Assembly (NCBI GenBank): GCA_030040725.1
Contig: JASHTD010000614.1
Span: 1-23,785, forward strand
Direction: 5' to 3'
Origin: Candidatus Sulfotelmatobacter sp.
Lineage (GTDB): Bacteria > Acidobacteriota > Terriglobia > Terriglobales > Acidobacteriaceae
DNA length: 23,785 bases
Part shown: positions 7,254 through 15,291 of the stretch, in pieces
How positions within the stretch are numbered: position 1 is the first letter of the stretch
How the letters are laid out: each line of letters starts with the position of its first letter
The notes under the pieces: model-generated
Seen by the model: only the letters and a program-made list of their open reading frames with translations
Databases searched by the model: none
What the model was told of the DNA's origin: nothing
Position numbers and translations under genes: made by a program

Positions 7254-8465
7254 ATGCATCAGGCAACTCTCACCGACGAAGCGCTCGCCATCAAGGGAGG
7301 CGCTCCTGTTCGCGAGACGCTGCTTCCTTATGGCCGCCAATCGATCGATGAAGATGATATCCAGTGCGTGGTTGGTGTGCTGCGCTCCGATTGGCTGACC
7401 ACGGGACCGAATGTGGCCGAGTTCGAAGAAGCTTTTGCCGCATATGTTGGCGCGAAGTATGCCGTCAGCTTTGCTTCCGGAACGGCAGCCTTGCATGGCG
7501 CTGCTTTCGCCTCAGGCCTCGGCCCAGGCGACGAGGCCATCACATCGCCGATGACGTTTGCTGCCACGGCAAATTGTGTGCTCTATCAAGGTGCGACGCC
7601 GGTTTTCGCCGACGTCAGCACCGACACGCTCAATCTAGATCCACAAAAAACAGCAGCGCGAATTACGCCACGCACGCGTGCGCTTTTGCCCGTGGACTAC
7701 GCCGGGCATCCGGCGGAGATCAACGCATTTCTCGAAATCGCCGATCGGCACGGATTGATTGTCATTGAAGATGCCTGCCATGCGCTCGGCGCTCACTATT
7801 TGCAGCGTCGCACTGGCAGCGTCGCCCACATGACAGTTTTCAGTTTTCATCCGGTGAAGCACCTCACTACCGGAGAAGGTGGCATGGTCACGACAGATCG
7901 GTCCGATTTTGCCGAGACGCTTCGCCGCTTTCGCAATCATGGAATTTCCAGCGACGCGCGGCAGCGCCAGTCGCAGGGCCAATGGCATTACGAGATGGTG
8001 CTGCTCGGCTTCAATTACCGCCTCACAGACATCGCATGCGCACTCGGTCTCTCGCAGTTGAGAAAATTGGAAGTCAATCTTTTGCGTCGAGGTGAGATCG
8101 CCTCGCGCTACGCATCCGCATTCCGAGACCTCGCCGCAATCACTCTTCCAGTGACTCGAGAAGATATGACGCACGCCTGGCATCTCTATCCGATTCAGCT
8201 GAACCTCGAAAAACTCAGCGCAACTCGCGCCGAGGTTTTTCGCGCCCTGCGAGCGGAGAATATCGGCGTAAACGTTCATTACATTCCGGTGCATTTGCAC
8301 CCTTACTATCGCGATCGCTTCGGAGATCGCGCTGGCGAATTCCCCGTGGCGGAGAATGCCCACGAGCGGCTGATCAGCCTTCCCATGTTTCACGGCATGA
8401 GCGATCAGGATGTGGAAGACGTGATCAAAGCGGTGCGGAAAGTCACCAGCCATTTTCTCGCCTGA
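7254..8465 (+). CDS. pseC: UDP-4-keto-6-deoxy-AltNAc 4-aminotransferase, PseC
   Basis: A 403-residue PLP enzyme of the DegT/DnrJ/EryC1/StrS family. It transfers an amino group from glutamate to C4 of the PseB product, giving UDP-4-amino-4,6-dideoxy-AltNAc. Visible landmarks are FASGTAALHGAAFASGLGPGDE (73-94), which holds phosphate-binding residues, VIEDACHALGA (170-180) with the cofactor-contacting Asp, and FSFHPVKHLTTGEGG, where Lys202 is the Schiff-base lysine. The C-terminal IPVHLHPYYRDRFG segment is typical of PseC. The length matches the family. The ribosome site is weak (TTGAGAT about 6 bases before the ATG). The gene follows pseB directly. Confidence 0.94.
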   Translation: MHQATLTDEALAIKGGAPVRETLLPYGRQSIDEDDIQCVVGVLRSDWLTTGPNVAEFEEAFAAYVGAKYAVSFASGTAALHGAAFASGLGPGDEAITSPMTFAATANCVLYQGATPVFADVSTDTLNLDPQKTAARITPRTRALLPVDYAGHPAEINAFLEIADRHGLIVIEDACHALGAHYLQRRTGSVAHMTVFSFHPVKHLTTGEGGMVTTDRSDFAETLRRFRNHGISSDARQRQSQGQWHYEMVLLGFNYRLTDIACALGLSQLRKLEVNLLRRGEIASRYASAFRDLAAITLPVTREDMTHAWHLYPIQLNLEKLSATRAEVFRALRAENIGVNVHYIPVHLHPYYRDRFGDRAGEFPVAENAHERLISLPMFHGMSDQDVEDVIKAVRKVTSHFLA

Positions 8466-8504
8466 TGAAATCTGCCCATTCCCATCTGCCGCGCAGCGTG
8501 TCAC

Positions 8505-9245
8505 ATGACCGGTGACAGGAATGTGGTCGCAATCATCCAGGCGCGCATGGGATCTACACGCCTACCTGGTAAGGTGCTTGCAGAGATCAAGGGTTCACCG
8601 ATGCTTTGGCACGTTGTCAGTCGCGTGCGAGCGGCGAGGACTTTGAAGCAGGTCGTTATTGCGACAACGACTGAGCGGGCGGATGACGCGATCGCAGGCT
8701 TTTGCCGCGAGCAAGGCTTCTTTTGTTTCCGGGGCAGTGAGAATGACGTCCTTGATCGCTACTACCAGGCAGCGCGAGAATATCGTGCCGACATCGTAGT
8801 TCGAATCACCTCGGATTGCCCGCTGATCGATCCCAAGATTATCGACCGAACGGTCCAGGCGTTTCTCGATGAGCGCCCCGACTACGCCTCGAATTCTCTT
8901 GCCTGCGGTTTTCCCCAGGGGCTTGACACCGAAGTGATGACTTTTCCCGCCCTCGAGGCGGCGTGGCTTGAAGCTGACCAGAGGTATCAGCGTGCTCACG
9001 TCACGGCCTTTCTTTATGAAAATCCCAAGCGATTCAAAATTCTGCCGGTAGCCGCGGACAAAGACTACAGCACGCATCGTTGGACCGTCGATACGCTGGA
9101 AGATTTGGAGTTCGTCCGCGCCGTCTACTCTCGTTTCAAGAACCGGACCTTTCTGTTCCAAGACATTCTCGATTTACTCAATCGCGAACCGGCCCTTTCG
9201 GACATCAATCGATCAATCATGCAGAAGGTATTGCAAGAAGGTTAA
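8505..9245 (+). CDS. SpsF-type cytidylyltransferase, probable CMP-pseudaminate synthetase
   Basis: A 246-residue nucleotidyltransferase of the CMP-NeuNAc/CMP-Kdo synthetase fold. The N-terminal signature is IIQARMGSTRLPGKVL (10-25), which is the SpsF form. Canonical PseF and NeuA proteins have PARGGSKRIPRKN-like sequence there. VRITSDCPLIDP (around 98-109) supplies metal- and nucleotide-binding acids. By position between pseC and pseG it should activate the nonulosonic acid with CTP before transfer. Because the SpsF family is broader than PseF, I leave the symbol blank. The first ATG has no clear Shine-Dalgarno; a GTG at codon 7, with CAGGA just upstream, is an alternative start. Confidence 0.82.
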   Translation: MTGDRNVVAIIQARMGSTRLPGKVLAEIKGSPMLWHVVSRVRAARTLKQVVIATTTERADDAIAGFCREQGFFCFRGSENDVLDRYYQAAREYRADIVVRITSDCPLIDPKIIDRTVQAFLDERPDYASNSLACGFPQGLDTEVMTFPALEAAWLEADQRYQRAHVTAFLYENPKRFKILPVAADKDYSTHRWTVDTLEDLEFVRAVYSRFKNRTFLFQDILDLLNREPALSDINRSIMQKVLQEG

Positions 9246-9260
9246 GCGCCCGATCAGTTT

Positions 9261-11006
9261 ATGAAAGTGCTGCTCATTCATCCCGAGGATAATTCGGACT
9301 CAGGTTCATGGAGAGATCTGCATTGGGATTGGGTTATCGACCTTGGGCTAAGCGGCAAGAATAGTTATACGCACTGGAACCGGCATTTCGGTTGTCCGGT
9401 AAATGGTCTCACTTCTCTCCGTCGCGGCATGAACGAGACTGGCCGTGTGCGTGACTTGTTCGCCGCGGGCCGCGGACGCCTAGTTGACAGTTACGGCCTC
9501 GACTGGTGGGAGATTTTATCGATCTGCCTGACCGACCAGTTGGAGACTGTGATCCCGCTGCAGCGTTTAGCCGAGACAGTGTCCGGCGATGAAGTTTACG
9601 TCTCACGCCCAGGTTTTCATGCCACGGTTTTGCAAAATCTGCTCCGTGGGCGATTGCATACCTTTCCGTCGCGTCACGGCAATCGCAAATCGGGCATCAT
9701 GCACTACATTCGCGTGGCCCGCAAACTCTCTGTTTCACAGATTGCTGATGTCGTCTGCGACAAATACGATCCCGGATACCGGCTTCGCGCCCATGTTTCG
9801 CGCAGTCGCCGAGCGTCAGAAGTTCCCGTTGTTCTGATTCCTACGGCGTATGTGAACGTCTCGCGCACGGGAATCGCCTACGCCGGTACCGTGCCGCAGC
9901 AGAATTTTCTGCTGGTTGCAACCCGCAGAAGCGGCTGGATGAAAAATCTTCCGTCCAACGTAGCTGCCGCGTGGCTTTCTTCCTACGCAGTTGTCCGCGA
10001 TCGCAGTGCCGAAGCCGCGGACATCGCAATTCGCTGGCGCGCATTGTTGAGAGATCTCATCGAGCTGAAGGAATTCAAGATGCTCAGCGACCTCGGTTGC
10101 TTCGCACGTTTCTCAAAAGATTTACTTCATGGCCTTGAAGTTCGCGATGCCTGGCTAAATGTCTTCGATCACGAACGGGTGCAGTCTGTTCTCTGCGCGG
10201 ATGATTCGAATCCCTACACGCGCATCCCCATGCTCCTGGCACGTGAACGTAGATTGCCCAGCGTCGCTTGCCATCATGGCGCGCTCGACGGCTACTACGC
10301 ATTGAAGTGCACGTATGGCGACGTGATTTTGGCAAAGGGCAAAATGGAGCAGGACTATCTCGTGCAGCGTTGCCGCGTGCCCGCCGATAAAGTTGAAATT
10401 GGCGCTCCCTCGCCGGTTGAGTTGAGCGTGCGAAAGCAGTGGAGTCGAGACGCTTTGCGTTCACAAATCCTTTTCGTTTCGGAGGGTTATGAAGTTGGTA
10501 ATGCCAGGGCGAGAGAATTCTATCGCGATGTTTTGCCTCCGCTGGCGGACCTGGCGCTCTCGACCGGGCGCCAGTTGATCGTAAAATTGCATCCATCGGA
10601 AAGCAGAAGTGAACGGATGAGCATGGTGGCTCGAGTCCTTTCTTCGCAGCAGATGGCTGTCACGCAAGTTGTCACCGGTCCACTCACCGACGCTTTGCTG
10701 GATGCGGCCTGGTTTGCAGTCACCGTTTTTTCGACTGTTGCTACAGAATGCGCGATGCGCGGCATTCCGTGCTTTCTGTGCAAGTGGCTGGAGTATTCGT
10801 TTTACGGATACATCGATCAGTTCGTTCGCTTCGGCGCGGGAATTGGCCTAAACGATCCGAGCGAAATTTCGAAAATTCCGCAACGCTTGGAAGAATATGA
10901 AGCCGATCCCGGCGTCTCTACGAATCTCTGGCAACCTGTCGAAGCGGAACGGCTCAACGATCTGTTGAGTTCTTTTTCGAGGGTCTTCAACAAAGCGTCG
11001 GCATAA
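9261..11006 (+). CDS. Putative GT-B glycosyltransferase, candidate nonulosonate transferase
   Basis: A 581-residue soluble protein without clear membrane spans. I do not recognise it as a named gene. The C-terminal half looks like the second Rossmann lobe of the CDP-glycerol/Kdo/sialyl-type GT-B superfamily: a strand LIVKLHPSE with His444-Pro445, then TVFSTVATECAMRGIPCFL with Ser491, Thr492 and Glu496 where the donor is usually held. Upstream, SVACHHGALDGYY (His338-His339-Gly340) and DVILAKGKMEQDYL fit the linker and acceptor face of the same superfamily. The N-terminal 250 residues match no family I know. The gene lies between the cytidylyltransferase and pseG, inside the pathway block. This suggests it uses the CMP-activated sugar, but no biochemical proof is visible. 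A second possibility is a capsule-type polymerising transferase. Confidence 0.65.
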   Translation: MKVLLIHPEDNSDSGSWRDLHWDWVIDLGLSGKNSYTHWNRHFGCPVNGLTSLRRGMNETGRVRDLFAAGRGRLVDSYGLDWWEILSICLTDQLETVIPLQRLAETVSGDEVYVSRPGFHATVLQNLLRGRLHTFPSRHGNRKSGIMHYIRVARKLSVSQIADVVCDKYDPGYRLRAHVSRSRRASEVPVVLIPTAYVNVSRTGIAYAGTVPQQNFLLVATRRSGWMKNLPSNVAAAWLSSYAVVRDRSAEAADIAIRWRALLRDLIELKEFKMLSDLGCFARFSKDLLHGLEVRDAWLNVFDHERVQSVLCADDSNPYTRIPMLLARERRLPSVACHHGALDGYYALKCTYGDVILAKGKMEQDYLVQRCRVPADKVEIGAPSPVELSVRKQWSRDALRSQILFVSEGYEVGNARAREFYRDVLPPLADLALSTGRQLIVKLHPSESRSERMSMVARVLSSQQMAVTQVVTGPLTDALLDAAWFAVTVFSTVATECAMRGIPCFLCKWLEYSFYGYIDQFVRFGAGIGLNDPSEISKIPQRLEEYEADPGVSTNLWQPVEAERLNDLLSSFSRVFNKASA

Positions 11007-11054
11007 GATGAGATGGTTCGGCGATGCCGACACTCTGCCCACGACCCATCACTC

Positions 11055-12086
11055 ATGGCGAAGCAATCTAAAATGTTGATTCGAGCCGACGCCAGCGTCG
11101 CGATCGGAACGGGCCACCTGATGCGGTGCCTGGCACTGGCGCAGGCGTGGCAAGATGCCGGCGGAGAAGTCACTCTCGCTGCGGCTGAACTGCCCGATTC
11201 GCTCTGCGCCCGGTTCGAGGAAAACAAGATTTCGGTGCGGCGCGTCGGGGCTGCTCCGGGAAGTCCTGAGGACGCCAGTTGCTTACTGGCCTACATTTCG
11301 CAGCTCGAACCGGAGTGGGTCGTCATCGACGGCGACCGCTTCAACTGTAATTATCTGCAATCGATTCACGCTTCAGGCTCATGCGTGCTGCTGATCGATG
11401 ATTATGCCGATCGGCCCTCCTTTTCTGCAGACATTATCCTGAACCCGAATTTTGCGGCAAATCCCGAGAGATATCACAGCCGCGGGTTTCGAGCCACTGT
11501 GCTTACAGGCCCGCGCTACGCATTGCTCCGGCGAGAGTTTCAACACCTATTGCATCGACAGGTGCGGGAGCGCGGCAACAAGGTTCTAGTTACTTTGGGC
11601 GGGAGCGACCCTGAAGACCTGACTTCGCAGATCGCCGGAACTCTCGCTTCTTGTTCTGATCTGGAAGTTACCGTAGTTGCCGGCAGCGCCTACGCGAATA
11701 AAAATCGTTTGATCGCTCAAGCAGGTTCCCAGACCAAACTGATTTTCGATTCGCACAACATGAAGGAGTTGATGCAGCAAGCCGAGATTGCCATCACCGT
11801 CGCCGGAGGCACTCTCTGGGAGTTGCTGAGCTTGGGTTGCGCAGTGTTGAGTTACGCGCGCACCGCCGGGGGCGCCTATCTTGTCACCTGTTTGGCACGG
11901 CAAGGCATGATAGTCGATATGGGTGAGGTCTCTCGTTTCGATGCCGGCAAAATTGTTCCCGCGGTACGAGGGATCGCAGATTCAACCTCCACGCGGCAAC
12001 GCATGGCTCCGCAAGGTCAGGCGCTGGTGGATGGTCTGGGAGCAACGCGTGTCGTGGAGATGCTTGGGCAATTGAGCGGGGCTTGA
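11055..12086 (+). CDS. pseG: UDP-2,4-diacetamido-2,4,6-trideoxy-altropyranose hydrolase, PseG
   Basis: A 343-residue GT-B-fold hydrolase that removes UDP from the diamino sugar, inverting the anomeric carbon, to give the free sugar used by PseI. The signature LIRADASVAIGTGHLMRCLALA begins at residue 8; His21 matches the catalytic histidine of the PseG family in GTGH. LLIDDYADR near 115-123 and VTLGGSDPEDLT near 180-191 are further family marks, and TVAGGTLWELLSLG near 240-253 is the UDP site. The frame opens at ATG 11013, six bases after the previous stop, but its first 14 codons (MVRRCRHSAHDPSL) do not look like PseG; I prefer ATG 11055, although neither start has a strong ribosome site. In the standard pathway the substrate is made by PseH, which is not seen here. 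Confidence 0.92.
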   Translation: MAKQSKMLIRADASVAIGTGHLMRCLALAQAWQDAGGEVTLAAAELPDSLCARFEENKISVRRVGAAPGSPEDASCLLAYISQLEPEWVVIDGDRFNCNYLQSIHASGSCVLLIDDYADRPSFSADIILNPNFAANPERYHSRGFRATVLTGPRYALLRREFQHLLHRQVRERGNKVLVTLGGSDPEDLTSQIAGTLASCSDLEVTVVAGSAYANKNRLIAQAGSQTKLIFDSHNMKELMQQAEIAITVAGGTLWELLSLGCAVLSYARTAGGAYLVTCLARQGMIVDMGEVSRFDAGKIVPAVRGIADSTSTRQRMAPQGQALVDGLGATRVVEMLGQLSGA

Positions 12087-12098
12087 GTTAGCATGCCC

Positions 12099-12140
12099 TT
12101 CGCCTCGCGGAATTCGCACGTTGCAGTTCCGTGAGGCGAA
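12099..12140 (+). promoter_or_regulatory. 14-bp stem-loop over the ribosome site of the WbqC-family gene
   Basis: Left arm 12099-12112 (TTCGCCTCGCGGAA) pairs along its whole length with right arm 12127-12140 (TTCCGTGAGGCGAA), with one G-U wobble in RNA. The 14-base loop can itself form GCA/TGC pairs. The right arm contains GAGG at 12133-12136, the best Shine-Dalgarno of the next gene. No T-run follows, so it is unlikely to be an intrinsic terminator. It could lower translation of the downstream pair or stabilise the processed 3' end of the upstream mRNA. Confidence 0.6.
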
Positions 12141-12141
12141 A

Positions 12142-12915
12142 GTGCCAGCCCAAATGGAGCGCGCTTTGAAAATTGCGATTGCGCAGCCAACCTATTTGCC
12201 ATGGCTTGGCTATTTCGACCTGCTCGATCAGGTTGATCGCTTTGTGCTGCTCGATAGCGTTCAGTTCGAGCGGCAATCGTGGCAGCAACGAAACCGGATC
12301 AAAACTCCGCAAGGTCTCGCATGGCTCACCGTACCAGTCGTCTTTCGTGGAAGGCTGAGCCAGACAATTGCCGACGTGAATATTCGCGTGCCGGAATTCT
12401 GGCACGACCACCTGCGCGCCATCGAACTGAACTACCGCCGTGCCCCATTCTTCGAACGCTACTTTGATAAATTGCGCCAGAGAATTGAGATGTCGGCAGG
12501 AACCCTGAGCCTGCCTTGTCTCACGATTTCTCTGCTGCGTTGGTTTGCTGAAGTCTTGGGAATAACAACGCGCATGGTCCGCTCGTCAGAGCTCGCGGTG
12601 CGCGGCAAGCGTACGGAACTTCTCGCCGAGATATGTGCCGCGTTGGGAGCATCAGCATATCTTTCGCCCTTGGGAGCATCGGAATACCTTCTTGACGAAC
12701 TGACGATACTCACCGGCCGCGGGATCGAGGTCGCCTTTCACAGTTATGTGCATCCGGTTTACCGACAAATGTTTCCTCCGTTCGAGCCGTACGTGTGTAT
12801 TCTCGATCTTCTGTTCAATGAAGGGGAAAACGCGCTAGAAATCATTCGCTCAGGCCGCCGGCAGCCATTGCTTCCGGATGAAGTCGCTTCGCAGATTTAC
12901 CAGAAAGTGATTTGA
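12142..12915 (+). CDS. WbqC-family protein
   Basis: A protein of about 257 residues that matches the WbqC-like family closely at its N-terminus: IAIAQPTYLPWLGYFDLLDQ, then DRFVLLDSVQFERQSWQQRNRIKT and WLTVPV. YLSPLGASEYL near 173-183 and the late VYRQMFPPFEPYVCILDLLFNEG block are also typical. The family is common in O-antigen and nonulosonate loci; I know of no firm biochemical role. I choose GTG 12142 because GAGG lies 5 bases upstream; ATG 12154 is the conservative alternative, and the frame also has a TTG at 12121. Its TGA overlaps the ATG of pseI (TGATG), so the two are probably translated together. In this cluster it occupies the place where an N-acyltransferase would be expected. Confidence 0.85.
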   Translation: MPAQMERALKIAIAQPTYLPWLGYFDLLDQVDRFVLLDSVQFERQSWQQRNRIKTPQGLAWLTVPVVFRGRLSQTIADVNIRVPEFWHDHLRAIELNYRRAPFFERYFDKLRQRIEMSAGTLSLPCLTISLLRWFAEVLGITTRMVRSSELAVRGKRTELLAEICAALGASAYLSPLGASEYLLDELTILTGRGIEVAFHSYVHPVYRQMFPPFEPYVCILDLLFNEGENALEIIRSGRRQPLLPDEVASQIYQKVI

Positions 12916-14051
12916 TGACCGCCCGCTTTCAAATCGGTTCGCGAGAGGTTCGACCTGGTGCGCCGGTTTACGTGATTGCCGAACTTTCCGCCAACCACAA
13001 TCAGGACTTCGAGAAAGCAATACAAACCATTCGCGCAGCGAAAGACGCCGGCGCGGACGCCGTCAAGCTGCAAACTTACACCCCCGACACGATCACTCTG
13101 GCCAGTGATCGCGAGGAATTCCGGATCAACGCGGGTACGCTCTGGGATGGCCGGACCCTCCACGACCTTTATAAAGAAGCGTTCATGCCTTGGGAGTGGC
13201 AGCCGAAATTAAAGAACTCGGCAGAAGATCTCGGCCTCGATCTTTTTTCCAGTGCTTTCGATCCGACTGCTGTCGACTTTCTCGAACGAATGAACGTACC
13301 AGCACACAAAGTAGCGTCGTTCGAGTTGGTCGACATTGGCTTGATTCAGAAAATGGCGCACACCGGCAAGCCGCTGATCCTGTCGACCGGCATGGCGACA
13401 GTGGAAGAGATTGAGGAGGCCGTGCAAGTCGCTCGCCAGGCCGGCGCGGATCAAATTGCCTTGCTGAAATGCACCAGCGCGTATCCAGCTCCGCCGGAAG
13501 ACATGAACCTGCGGACAATTCCTGAAATGATGCAGCGTTTTGGTTTGCCGGTCGGATTGTCCGATCACACCATGGGAATTGCAGCGTCCGTCGCCGCAGT
13601 CGCACTGGGTGCATGCATCATCGAAAAACACCTGACGCTGTCTCGCTCGCTTCCCGGTCCCGATAGCGCGTTTTCGCTGGAGCCGCATGAGTTCAAGAGC
13701 ATGGTTGAAGCTGTGCGCACAGTGGAAAAGGCCTTAGGAACGGTAGATTTCAGTGCCCACGGCAAACAGGAATCCAGCAAAGCCTTTCGCCGATCTTTGT
13801 TTGCGGTTGAGGATATTTCGGAGGGCGCACAATTTACCGCAAGCAACGTTCGCTCAATTCGACCAGGCTACGGATTGCATCCGCGATATTTGCCGGTTCT
13901 GTTAGGTAAGCGTGCTGCCAGAGATATTAAGAAAGGCACACCGCTAGACTGGAAACTCGTCGCCGAAGGAGGGTCCCTCACCAGCATAGCCGACCGCACC
14001 AAGATGGAGGAACCCCGCACGATACGCCTTCCCTCCGCAAAAATTGTTTAG
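12915..14051 (+). CDS. pseI: Pseudaminic acid synthase, PseI (NeuB family)
   Basis: A 378-residue enzyme that condenses the 2,4-diamino-trideoxy-altrose with phosphoenolpyruvate to give the nine-carbon pseudaminic acid. The TIM-barrel NeuB domain begins VYVIAELSANHNQDFEKA (18-35), with Glu23 and Asn27-His28 of the metal/PEP site, followed by AVKLQTYTPDTITL. FDPTAVDFLE, LSTGMAT, LLKCTSAYPAPPEDMNL and GLSDHTMGI follow in family order. ALGACIIEKHLTLSRSLPGPDSAFSLEP is PseI-like, with the second-metal His. A SAF antifreeze-like domain occupies about 292-350 (SLFAVEDISEGAQFT to KKGTPLDWKL). The last 25 residues are an extra polar tail. I choose the ATG at 12915, which overlaps the upstream stop, over the preceding TTG. 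Confidence 0.95.
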   Translation: MTARFQIGSREVRPGAPVYVIAELSANHNQDFEKAIQTIRAAKDAGADAVKLQTYTPDTITLASDREEFRINAGTLWDGRTLHDLYKEAFMPWEWQPKLKNSAEDLGLDLFSSAFDPTAVDFLERMNVPAHKVASFELVDIGLIQKMAHTGKPLILSTGMATVEEIEEAVQVARQAGADQIALLKCTSAYPAPPEDMNLRTIPEMMQRFGLPVGLSDHTMGIAASVAAVALGACIIEKHLTLSRSLPGPDSAFSLEPHEFKSMVEAVRTVEKALGTVDFSAHGKQESSKAFRRSLFAVEDISEGAQFTASNVRSIRPGYGLHPRYLPVLLGKRAARDIKKGTPLDWKLVAEGGSLTSIADRTKMEEPRTIRLPSAKIV

Positions 14052-14068
14052 ACTGAGCTCCAAACGCA

Positions 14069-15169
14069 ATGACCAATCTTGACCATCATCCCATCAGGGT
14101 GTTCACACCTTCGTATGCGGATGCCGAGAACAGCAACGCGCAGAATCTGACGGTGAAGGAAATCGTTGCCCGCCTTCCCGAAGAATTCCATGTGACCATG
14201 CTGTGTGAGGGCGATCCCGATCCGCGCCTTCACGCGCGGCGCCATACGCGGTTTTTCAGGTGGTCGGCTCACGGCAACACTCTTCGCCTGCTTCCGCACT
14301 GTCTTCTTCCTCCGCCGGATATCTATTTTTTCCCGCGCACCGGTCCGCTGGATCGCGTGTTCTTCGATCTGAAAAAGCGGCTCAGACTCAAGACAGCACT
14401 GATCAGCTACATTGTGACCGTCATGAACGAAACGACAGCGACAGGAATGATCGCGCGTTCGGTCCACGAAGGCGATGTGGTTTTTGGAAATTCCAGGCGG
14501 GTATCTGATTCAATTCGGCAGGTATTGGGAGTCGGCGCTGGCGTGATCTACGACGGGGTAGACCGCCGATTCTATTTTCCTTTGCTGAAAAAAACAGAAA
14601 ACAAAATTCCGATCGTCTTGTACGCAGGTTCATTCCAACCCGACAAGCGAGCGGAGTTCGTGATTCACGAAGCTGCGCGATTGCCGCACATTAATTTTCG
14701 CCTAGCGGGGAAGGGTGAGACGGAAAAACATTGCCGCCATCTCGCGCGGCAATCCGGCTGCTCCAATGTTGCTTTTCTCGGCCATTTATCTTTCCAGCGG
14801 TTGGGGGAAGAGATGCGGAACGCTGACGTTTTTTTCTTTCCCAGCATTGTGGAAGGTAATCCCCAGGTTCTGCTGCAGGCGAGCGCTTGTGGACTGCCCT
14901 GCGCCGCGATGAATTTCTATCACACCGACTATGTTGTCCACGAGAAAACCGGCTTTCTTGCAGGCTCGGACGCCGAGCTATCTGCATGCTTAAATCGGCT
15001 GCTCGCCGATGCTGACCTGCGAAGGTCGTTTGGGGCCGCGGCGGCCGATCGGGTATTGCAATTCAATTGGGATGACATTGCCCGGCAATGGGCGGATGTG
15101 TTTCGCCATGCAGTGGAAAAACGCCGTGTTTGCATGGGAAGCAGGCATCTTAGGCAAGAAGCATCGTGA
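14069..15169 (+). CDS. GT4-family glycosyltransferase
   Basis: A 366-residue GT-B enzyme. The C-terminal lobe begins PIVLYAGSFQPDKRAEFVI near residue 184 and continues through FRLAGKGE, NVAFLGHLSF and ADVFFFPSIVEGNPQVLLQASACGLP. In the usual E-x7-E donor motif the first Glu is present (Glu262), but the second is Gln270. The second Glu usually contacts the donor ribose or sugar, so the donor preference or activity may differ. The N-lobe is short and divergent (PSYADAENSNAQNLTVKEIVARL). It would add one sugar to the lipid-linked repeat unit at the cytosolic face of the membrane. It starts 17 bases after pseI with a weak ribosome site. Confidence 0.85.
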   Translation: MTNLDHHPIRVFTPSYADAENSNAQNLTVKEIVARLPEEFHVTMLCEGDPDPRLHARRHTRFFRWSAHGNTLRLLPHCLLPPPDIYFFPRTGPLDRVFFDLKKRLRLKTALISYIVTVMNETTATGMIARSVHEGDVVFGNSRRVSDSIRQVLGVGAGVIYDGVDRRFYFPLLKKTENKIPIVLYAGSFQPDKRAEFVIHEAARLPHINFRLAGKGETEKHCRHLARQSGCSNVAFLGHLSFQRLGEEMRNADVFFFPSIVEGNPQVLLQASACGLPCAAMNFYHTDYVVHEKTGFLAGSDAELSACLNRLLADADLRRSFGAAAADRVLQFNWDDIARQWADVFRHAVEKRRVCMGSRHLRQEAS

Positions 15170-15291
15170 CTGGGAAAACAGAAAAAACTTATTGTCCTAA
15201 TAGAGGGATCAGATCGAGTAAGCGGCAGGTCCGATCTACATGTGAGTAGTTCGCAGGCAGTTGTTCTGAGCGGAGGGACGGAGTAGCTGAA

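Noticed and set aside
7635..8504. A 289-codon antisense frame over pseC
   Set aside because: It is the mirror of a strong PseC gene and has no recognisable fold or ribosome site.
12644..12680. An 11-base direct repeat (TTGGGAGCATC) in the WbqC gene
   Set aside because: It encodes two LGAS segments in the conserved LGASAYLSPLGASEYL stretch of the family, so it is protein-driven and not a mobile or regulatory repeat.
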